Below, piece after piece: positions 8,388-16,800 of a stretch of 64,000 bases of DNA. How positions within the stretch are numbered: the first letter of the stretch is position 1; the number at the start of each line of letters is the position of its first letter. The DNA is from Candidatus Methylacidiphilales bacterium. Lineage in GTDB: Bacteria; Pseudomonadota; Gammaproteobacteria; JASGCS01. The translations under genes were made by a program, and so were the position numbers. The notes under the pieces are model-generated. The model saw nothing but the letters and a program-made list of their open reading frames with translations, searched no databases and had not been told where the DNA came from. Location: contig JASGCS010000004.1 of assembly GCA_030054035.1 (NCBI GenBank), positions 1-64,000 of the forward strand, in the 5' to 3' direction.

Positions 8388-9804
8388 AATATTGTTTATT
8401 TTGTTGAGTAGTTTATTTTCATTCTGTAATTTTGCAGAAGAAAGTCAGGATAAGTATTTTTCCTTTAATTCGTATCTTGGTGTGGTTGATAGTAGTAATA
8501 AAGATAAGTTACAAAAGCATCTATCAGTGTATTTGCAAGTGGTAAAAAATTACAAAAGTGAATCCCCAATAAAATCTAACCAAACCATCTTACAACTAGT
8601 CAAAGCAGGAAATAATTTAATTTACGGATACGCACTTGAAAAAGAAACTAAAAACGCTAACGATGTGTTTTCTAATTTATTAGAAGCGACAAAAAATAAC
8701 ACTAATCCTGAAATCAATCTTATCCTACAAAAAGCAAAAAGTAATCTATGCATTGCTTACATTTATTCTGATGATTTAAAAAATACAAAGGTAGTCTTTG
8801 ATCAATTAACTCAATTCGTGATTAATTCTGAATCACAGTTTAATGATACTATTAACAGACAAAAATTATTGCTATTATTTTATGAACCATCATTTCGTTA
8901 TATTAATATGATTTTGCAAAATGGAAATTACCAAGAAGCAAAAAAAATATACGAAACCATGGTTAAACTTTCTCGTAATTTGGATTTGGATTCTTTTGAA
9001 GTTTCTGCAGACCTGACTTTCTATCAGGTGATTGCACAGTTCCTGTTATTAAAAAATAGTTACAAAAATACCACTGAAGAGTTCTATGACCACTATAGAG
9101 AAGTGATAGAGCTAGCAAAAAAAGCTCAAACACTAAATTATGAAAACGAACCAGATTTCTTTAAGATTAGAATGCAATCGCTACTATATATTAGTGAGCG
9201 TAAAGAATTATCGCAAAAAATTATTAAAATGTTAACTCAAGAAACATCTGATCTACTACCGTTAGTTAATAATACTGAAGATAGTGCTTGGTTAAATAAA
9301 ATAGCGGAACGAATGGATGCGGAAACTCAAAAGATTAATGCAAAATTATCCCAACCCCCAGTACAAAAACCTCTACAAAAATCTCAACCAAAACCTCAAG
9401 AGAAAGCTTCACCTCCAGCGGTCTCAGTCTCGCCCCCAACTTCATCAACCAGTTCAAGTAAAACAGTAAATAATATATTGTTACAAATTAGATCAATAAC
9501 TTTATCTGGTCTTGAGTTAACTCAATTAACTATTGGAGAGTTAGATGATCTGTATGCACTTTTAGTTAATCAGATTAAAAATGTTAATGATAGCGACCCT
9601 CAAGCGGAGTCAAATGCATTATTGCAGTTACGAGCTATTTCATTGATAATTGATTATTATTATATAAATAGCAAAATTCAAGATTCAAGAAAATACTATA
9701 TGGAATTAAAAAACATAGCTCAACGAGCATCGTTTATGAAGTATAAAAAACTAAGTACTTTTACTGGGCAAATAAAAAAATACCAAAATTTATTTGGGTG
9801 GTAA
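8371..9804 (+). CDS. Unknown exported protein with Pro-rich linker
   Basis: I do not recognise this 477-residue protein. It starts with a convincing signal peptide (basic MTRTVK, hydrophobic ILFILLSSLFSF, likely cleavage after FA at about residue 22). Residues 25-310 are predicted all-helical with repeated hydrophobic/aromatic spacing that could be degenerate TPR-like pairs. Residues 325-370 form a Pro/Gln/Ser-rich linker (PPVQKPLQKSQPKPQEKASPP). A second helical domain follows to the end, with LRAISLIIDYYYINSKIQ. The gene overlaps gatB by 17 bp and ends 19 bp before bioB. A periplasmic scaffold or TPR-type role is only a guess. Its codon use is very AT-rich, like its neighbours. Confidence 0.6.
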   Translation: MTRTVKILFILLSSLFSFCNFAEESQDKYFSFNSYLGVVDSSNKDKLQKHLSVYLQVVKNYKSESPIKSNQTILQLVKAGNNLIYGYALEKETKNANDVFSNLLEATKNNTNPEINLILQKAKSNLCIAYIYSDDLKNTKVVFDQLTQFVINSESQFNDTINRQKLLLLFYEPSFRYINMILQNGNYQEAKKIYETMVKLSRNLDLDSFEVSADLTFYQVIAQFLLLKNSYKNTTEEFYDHYREVIELAKKAQTLNYENEPDFFKIRMQSLLYISERKELSQKIIKMLTQETSDLLPLVNNTEDSAWLNKIAERMDAETQKINAKLSQPPVQKPLQKSQPKPQEKASPPAVSVSPPTSSTSSSKTVNNILLQIRSITLSGLELTQLTIGELDDLYALLVNQIKNVNDSDPQAESNALLQLRAISLIIDYYYINSKIQDSRKYYMELKNIAQRASFMKYKKLSTFTGQIKKYQNLFGW

Positions 9805-9811
9805 TATACTC

Positions 9812-9817
9812 TATAAT
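9812..9817 (+). promoter_or_regulatory. -10 element of a predicted leaderless bioB transcript
   Basis: A perfect TATAAT ends six bases before the bioB ATG at 9824, so the normal start point of transcription would coincide with the A of the start codon. No -35 hexamer of note is seen at 16-18 bp upstream. No Shine-Dalgarno site fits. It lies just after the stop of the upstream gene. Confidence 0.55.
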
Positions 9818-9823
9818 GTTGCA

Positions 9824-10750
9824 ATGGATAAAAATATCACACCCCAACACATCCTATCGCTATACCGATTACCTCTTAACCAATTGATTTGGCAGGCAGG
9901 TGATGTGCTAAGAAAATATTTTGATTCAGATAAAATTCAAAAAAGTACTCTCTGTAATATTAAAACTGGTGGATGCCCTGAGGATTGTGGTTATTGTGGG
10001 CAAAGCGCACATTGGAAAAATGTAAAGATCACTAAAGAGAAATTAATATCAATTGAAGAGCTTACTAAACAATGTCAAGAAGCAAAGAATAACGGAGCTG
10101 ATAGGTTTTGCATTGCAGCTGCTTGGAGAACTCCTCCAAAGGATGATTTTAATAAAGTACTAGACATGATAAGCACAATACATAGTTTCGGTCTTGAAAG
10201 TTGCGCAACCTTAGGTATGCTAACTGAGCAACAAGCAACTGCATTAGCTGGAGTTGGTCTTAGCTATTACAATCATAATTTAGACACCTCTCGTGAGTAC
10301 TATCCTAAGGTTGTTTCCACAAGAACCTATGAGCAGCGTTTGGAAACCTTAGCCAATGCACGCAGTAAAGGAATAAAACTATGCTGTGGTGGGATTATTG
10401 GAATGGGTGAAACTAGAGACGATAGATGTGGCCTTTTATTTGAACTTTTCAAATTACAACCAGAATCAGTTCCTATAAATCAATTGGTAGGTGTACCTGG
10501 AACACCACTTGGCACATCAGAGAAATTAGATCACATTGAATTTATTCGTACCATTGCTATTGCAAGAATTTTAATGCCAAATTCATGGGTAAGAATTTCA
10601 GCGGGTAGAGATACCATGAACGATGAATTACAAATGTTATGTTTTCTTGCAGGAGCCAATTCATTGTTTATTGGAGATAAACTACTTACCGTATCAAATG
10701 CTTCACTGCAACATGATAAAGAACTGCTCAGTGCTCTAGTTGGCACTTAA
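9824..10750 (+). CDS. bioB: Biotin synthase BioB
   Basis: BioB is a radical-SAM enzyme that inserts sulfur into dethiobiotin to make biotin. The 4Fe-4S motif CPEDCGYC is present at about residues 46-53. Other family blocks are also visible: YNHNLDTSREYY, CCGGIIGMGE, PINQLVGVPGTPL and VRISAGRDTM, whose Arg coordinates the 2Fe-2S cluster. The 308-residue length is normal. The frame extends upstream to 9794, but the ATG at 9824 is preferred because it follows a TATAAT by six bases and matches the family N terminus. No other biotin genes are nearby. The GG before the cluster motif (usually GA) is a minor difference. Confidence 0.94.
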   Translation: MDKNITPQHILSLYRLPLNQLIWQAGDVLRKYFDSDKIQKSTLCNIKTGGCPEDCGYCGQSAHWKNVKITKEKLISIEELTKQCQEAKNNGADRFCIAAAWRTPPKDDFNKVLDMISTIHSFGLESCATLGMLTEQQATALAGVGLSYYNHNLDTSREYYPKVVSTRTYEQRLETLANARSKGIKLCCGGIIGMGETRDDRCGLLFELFKLQPESVPINQLVGVPGTPLGTSEKLDHIEFIRTIAIARILMPNSWVRISAGRDTMNDELQMLCFLAGANSLFIGDKLLTVSNASLQHDKELLSALVGT

Positions 10751-10795
10751 TTTATTTTTGTATACATGGTAAAATAAGCCTGAAGTTTACTGGAG
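10747..10795 (+). promoter_or_regulatory. Promoter and ribosome binding site of the giant exoprotein gene
   Basis: A -35-like TTAATT (10747-10752), a 17 bp spacer and a -10 TAAAAT (10770-10775) precede a leader of roughly 27 nt that carries GGAG at 10792-10795. The GGAG is 13 nt before the preferred ATG at 10809 and 4 nt before a possible TTG at 10800. Unlike most operon heads in this window, this gene has a real leader. Confidence 0.45.
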
Positions 10796-10808
10796 TAAAT
10801 TGTATTTT

Positions 10809-13800
10809 ATGAAAAAGTTTTTTTGTGTATTTTTATGTCCTGCGCTGTTTAGTTTTATCGTCTCTACTGCATCATTAAGTTTAGCCTCACCCCAGCTATC
10901 GTCTATCCAAGATGGCCAAGCCACCGTTAGTCAATCCCCTAACACCACCACCATCAATCAAACCTCATCTGCTACCACTATTACCTGGAACTCATTTAAT
11001 GTACAGGCCAACGAACAAGTAATCTTTAACCAACCCTCTACGACAGCTATTGCTATTAACCATATCCTAGATAGCAACCCTTCCCAGATATTTGGTTCTA
11101 TCTCAGCTAATGGCAGAATCATTCTCTTAAACCCACAAGGCTTCTACTTCGGAGCCAACTCATCTGTTTCAGCAAACACCTTCATTGCAGCATCCACTAG
11201 CTTAACCAATACCATCTACAACCCAACCACCAATACCCTCACCATCATCAATCCCACCATCCTTAACAACTCCATTCAAGCCCTCGGACAAATCTCCACC
11301 ACAAAAACTCAACTCATCGCCAAAACTATCACCCAACAAGGAACCATCTCCTCCACCCCCCATGGCTCCATCTCAATCAGAGCCACAAATAACATCACCA
11401 TTCAAGGAACCATCACCTCACCACAAGGCACCATAGATATCTTCGCCACCAATGGCACCGCCACTGCAACCCCAACCGCATCAATCTCCACCACCACTGC
11501 TAACTACGACTCAAATCAACCAGCAGGATTTATAGAATTTTCAGGTAAAACCATTGACCTACAAGCCCAGCCCTTCACCCTCAACTCCCAAGATACCCTA
11601 CTCTTAGATCCTGACTATATATCCATCGTTGGAGGAACCCAACTAGCTCCCTGTCCTGATGCTGCAAATCAATGCGGATTTGATTCAGGAAGTCAAATCA
11701 CTGACACCACCGATACCAATGGTCTTGGTGTAGATGGGCTAGGAACAACATATATCTACGAAGATACTCTAGAGGATGTTTCATCAGGCACTATTTCACT
11801 CTCCGCACTTAAAGGTATTTCAATGACTGGCACCTTTACTTCAGGACTTAACTTATCTTCAAATGTAAGCCTATCTTTAACTACTACTTGTACTAGTTCT
11901 GTATGCACAGGCACCAATGACAATATAACTATTTCTCAAACAATTACAACACAAGGTTCTGGGTCTGTTTCTGTGACTTCTAAGTCCAATATTGCGATCT
12001 CTAGCAATATAAATTCAAGTACAAGTATTTCACTAAGCACTCAGAATGGTCGAGATATTTCAATTAGTGGAAATTTACAGTCAGCTACCACAATGACAAT
12101 AATTTCTAAAGGATTAATAAAATCTACAGGTACTTTTACTTCTGGTAATGCATTAATAATCTCTTCTATATCAGATAGGATTGATATTGATGGGTCAGTG
12201 TCAAGCGCAAACACCTTATCGATTTCTGCTGCGAAAAATATTACCCTAGGTGCGAGTGTTAGAGGTACAACTTCGGTTGTAATTGATGCTGGAAGCGCAA
12301 TGCCAGATCAGAATATTTTGATACGAATTATAGGTGAATTTACCAACACTGAGACGGGTGTAAATATTACTGCTATCTCTCATCCAGATTTTAGCTCAAC
12401 CATTTCTTTTGGAGCAAGTTTAAATGTTAAGTCGTTAACTCTAAGCTCAGACTATCTCACTTTTGCTAAGTCAAGTAGTATAACCACTACCGCTAATGGA
12501 GCTATCAACCTAACCACTAAAGAAAGCATTGGTTCAGATACAAATCCAATTACTATAGTTCAAGCCGCATCAACCAGTAATCTTATTGCAAATAGTACTT
12601 TAGGTGATATTTATCTACAATCATCCTCAGGCTCATTGACACTAGGAAATATCACAGCAACAAAAGTTTCTATTAAAACTCCTGATCAAAATAGTATTAT
12701 AGTAAAAGGTGTTATTTCTGCAAGTAATTCAATAACTTTACGCTCAGGTAATATTACATCAGACAATGGAAAAATAAACTCACCTTCTATTACTATTTCT
12801 GCACTGACTGGCTCAATAGGGTCTGCTACCAATTCGCTTGGGCTTTCTAACGGGATTACCTACACTGCAACACAAGGGAGTTTTACCACTTTAACTTTAA
12901 TGGCAAATAGCAATATGTATTATCTTTCAAGAAATGATGCTGTTATTAATTTACTTGAGAATATTCCAATCACAGCGACTGTAATCAATTTAACTCAAGA
13001 GGGAGATAATAATATCACCATTGCAAATGCAATTGCTAGAGAGAGCGCCTCATTAACATTGCAGGCTAAAAGTATTTTAGCAGACAATGGAAAAATTATA
13101 GTCAATGGGTCAATTAATGCAAAAAATATAAAACTTGTAGCGGCTGGAGGAATTGAATTTGCCAGCGGGGTGAATTTAACAGCCGAATCTTATGAGATTG
13201 ATTTTTCTAAAGGAGATTTTGGAAGTGATGTAAATCCAATTACCCTGGTTAAACCTGCTACGTTTGCAAACACCCAAACCCTAACAATTTTCTCAAGAAG
13301 TAGTGTTTATTCTGAAGGAAGCGTTTATCTTACGAGTCTACAGGATATCGTAATAAATTCAATTGCCACAAATACTACTGGAACATGCGCACCAGCACCA
13401 GCACCCTGTAGCGGAGTAACCATTCAAATTAAAGCACCAGCAATCAGAGGTGTTGAGACGATATCTATTCGAGCAAATAGTAAATTGAAATTAATTGCCA
13501 CTACTGGCTCAATCGGAACAATTGAGAGTCCAGTGGCTATTTCATTTACCGACACAATTTCAGATACCAATTTGTTATTGCAGGCAGATGCTGGTTCGGT
13601 GTATTTAAAACATGCCAGCAATGTAATACAATTATTAGAAGGAAAATTTTCAATTGCCGAGACAGGGGTAATTTCACTAGAGCAAACTTCGGGTGATTTG
13701 AGTATTGCTAATGAAATATCTATAATTTATCGACTAAGACTAAAAGCATCTAACGGAAGCATTGTTAATTCTCTTGGCACAAGTATTAGTGCGAGCGCGA

Positions 13801-16800
13801 TTGAATTGATCGCACAGGGAACTGATAAAAATATCGGAACTATCGTTCGACCTTTTACATTATCAATTAGAAGTAGCCCTGATACTCAATTTACAAATAG
13901 TAATTTAATCTTAACTAGCAGTCGGTCAATTTATCTTGTTGGCGATAAAGTTACTGATTACTTAAAAGGGTTGATAACATGGAGCACTAGTGGCTTGCTT
14001 CATCTGAAACAAAATTCAGCAATTCATTTCTCAGAAAATATTTCAGTGGCTAATCCGATTGAATTTAATAGCCTTTCTGCAATCACTATTGGGCCAAATA
14101 TATCTTTGACAGTCGGAAGTCTTACTTTAACAGCCGGTGGTATGATTGGATCAAGCGCACAAAAGATCGCGATTTTAAAAACATCTGTCAATACAATTGA
14201 TGTGGTTACTTTTAGTGCAAGCGCGTCAGGAGGGATATTTATCTCCAGTACTGGAGCCATACAGCTTGGCAATATCACTGAAAATAGCACAGACACAACT
14301 TCAATTGACATTTCTGCGACTGTAATAACCAAAACAGCTAGTTCTGTTATTTCAAAAGGAGCGACAAGTATAAAATTATCTCTAACGGCCACCAGTGGCT
14401 CAATTGGTACGGCAAGTAATCCAATTAAAATTACTGGTGATATTGGGAGCTCCAATTTTTTCGCATCCGCCATCACAAATGAAAGTGGAGTTTATTTAGA
14501 AACAGAATCCAATGTTCTCTCAGTCCTACTCCCACTTTTTTCCATTAGTGATGCAAGCCTCGGGATAAAATTATCTCCATCTGGTACGCTTTCTTTGACT
14601 CAGTCAATGGGGGATATTACACTAGCTGCGCCAATTAAGATTTTAGAACAAAAACTTAAATTATTCAGATTGGTTGCTTCAAAAGGGAGCATAATAACTT
14701 CACTTCCTTTCGATGCTACTACTACTAGTCCCTTTATAGAAGTTCCAGAATTGTATTTACAGGCTTTAGGTGATAGTATGTCTCCTACTGCTAGTCTAGG
14801 TAATATTGGTAGTGAATTAAATCCATTTTATATAAAAACCAAACTCGCTAGTACTGCAACCCTGTTAACTGGATCTACAGGATCAATTTATTTAATTAAT
14901 GATAATTCTTCTAATTTACTTAATTATCTCAATGCAGCGATTACCCCTGGTTCATCTGGAAATCTACGCCTGATCGCTAGTAGTGGAAACATCTCACTTA
15001 CCGCAAACATATCTAGAACTTCTGGATTAATTCTTGAGGCAAAATCGGGCTCAATCATAACGCAAGCAAATATCTCAATAACCACTAATGCAAATTTACA
15101 ACTAATCTCGGCAGGCTCAATCGGATCTTCAAGTTTACCTATTAGGATCAGTCAAAGTGCGAGTACTTCGGTGTATTCTGCCAATGCCAAGGCTGGAGAT
15201 ATTTACACACAAGGAGTAACCGCTTTAAATCTTGGCACTATTGAAAACGGTGTCCCAACTACTCCTGCAAATGCGTCAAGCACAATCAATATCATAGCCC
15301 CAAACATTACTATGCAAACCACAGGCATGTTTAAAATCCCAATAAATACTAATCTTTTGTTAGAGGCAACCGTAGGTTCACTGGGTGCGTCCGCGACTTC
15401 TCCATTAATATTTGATTCTTTTGCTAGTGTAGTTTCCTCAACCAATCTCATCCTCAAGGCAAGTAAAGGGTCGGTATATTTGCAACATAAAAATGACGCC
15501 TCCACTTTGCTTAATGGTGAAATTGTTCTAAGTAGTTCTGGCACTTTAGCGATACTTCAGAAAGATGGAGTTTTTTTAATTAAACCCACAGCTACTACTA
15601 GATTGAATATATTAATTCCACTTTCATTTACTGGTACAGTAGTTTTTAACGCACTTGCAGGAAATTTAACTTTAAGCCATGAATCTAACAACTACGCAAG
15701 AATTGACTTGCCTAATTCAAAAATTACTCTCATTGCTGGCGGGTCGAATTCTGTAACTTCTAGTTCAGTTGAGAATCATGTAAAGGCATCGGTTATTACC
15801 TTAACCGCAAATGGTGGTTCTGTCGGAAGCATTGAAAACCCAATTACTGTGATCCCATGGAGTGGTAATAATGAGGCTACCGTAACAGCTACGAACCTAA
15901 TTATCTCGGCAAGTACAACAGCAGGTTCAATTGGATTGGCAAGCATGTCAAATGCCCTAGGTCTTCGCAACGCATCATTAACGTATGATACAAGTTATGA
16001 TAGTTCAAATTTTAGTCTCGGAACATTATCTTTAGTTCAGTTAACTGGAGATATTATTATTAACTCACTAGTAACGGTACCAACACACTTTGGACTGCGT
16101 GCCATTTCCGGCTCTATACTTTCAAGAGAAAATACCTATGCAATTGATATTCAATCACCAACCCTATCCCTCGTTGTTGACAATGTAGATAAAACGATAG
16201 GTGAGCAAACAAGCCCAATTAAAATTGATCAAAGATTTGGATTTTTTAATGGAAAGGCAAAACAGATTTATCTTAGCGCAGTTTCCAGTTTAACCTTAGG
16301 AGAGGTGCAGAGCAATCACCTTAATGGAACTATCAGAATCACTGCACAAAGAATTTATGGCAAACCAGATGCGAATTCGGTAAATATTTCTGGAAGTGGT
16401 GTATCTATTACTCTCACCGCAACTAATGGTTCAATTGGAACTTTTTCACTCCCAGTATCTATTTCTCAGAACCCAGCTTCACTTCAATTGAACGCTAGTG
16501 TAGGGTCGGTGTATATCAGCCAAAATCAACTGAATGCGAATAGCTTACCTGCAAACCTTGGTGTGACTATTGCAGATGGAGGCTGGTTCGGATATTCAAC
16601 GCTAGAAAATGGAGATTTGGATGTTGCACTTTTATTGCGATCTTATAGTTTGAATAGTGCTAACAAACTTAGCTTGCATGCTAAGAATGGAAGTATTATT
16701 GATTCACTTAGCTCATTACTTAGTGCAAATTCTCTAACACTGATTGCAAGTGGTTCAATTGGTTCTGCAAGCGCCCCTATTGAAATTCGCACAGATAAAA

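Noticed and set aside
10800-10808. TTG at 10800 as start of the giant exoprotein
   Set aside because: The GGAG is too close (4 nt), and the signal peptide begins naturally at the ATG at 10809, although the GGAG spacing to it (13 nt) is long.
14024-14476. 150-codon open frame on the minus strand inside the giant exoprotein gene
   Set aside because: It is antisense to a well-supported coding repeat region, has no family signature and its composition follows the overlapping gene. The same holds for several other antisense frames in this gene.
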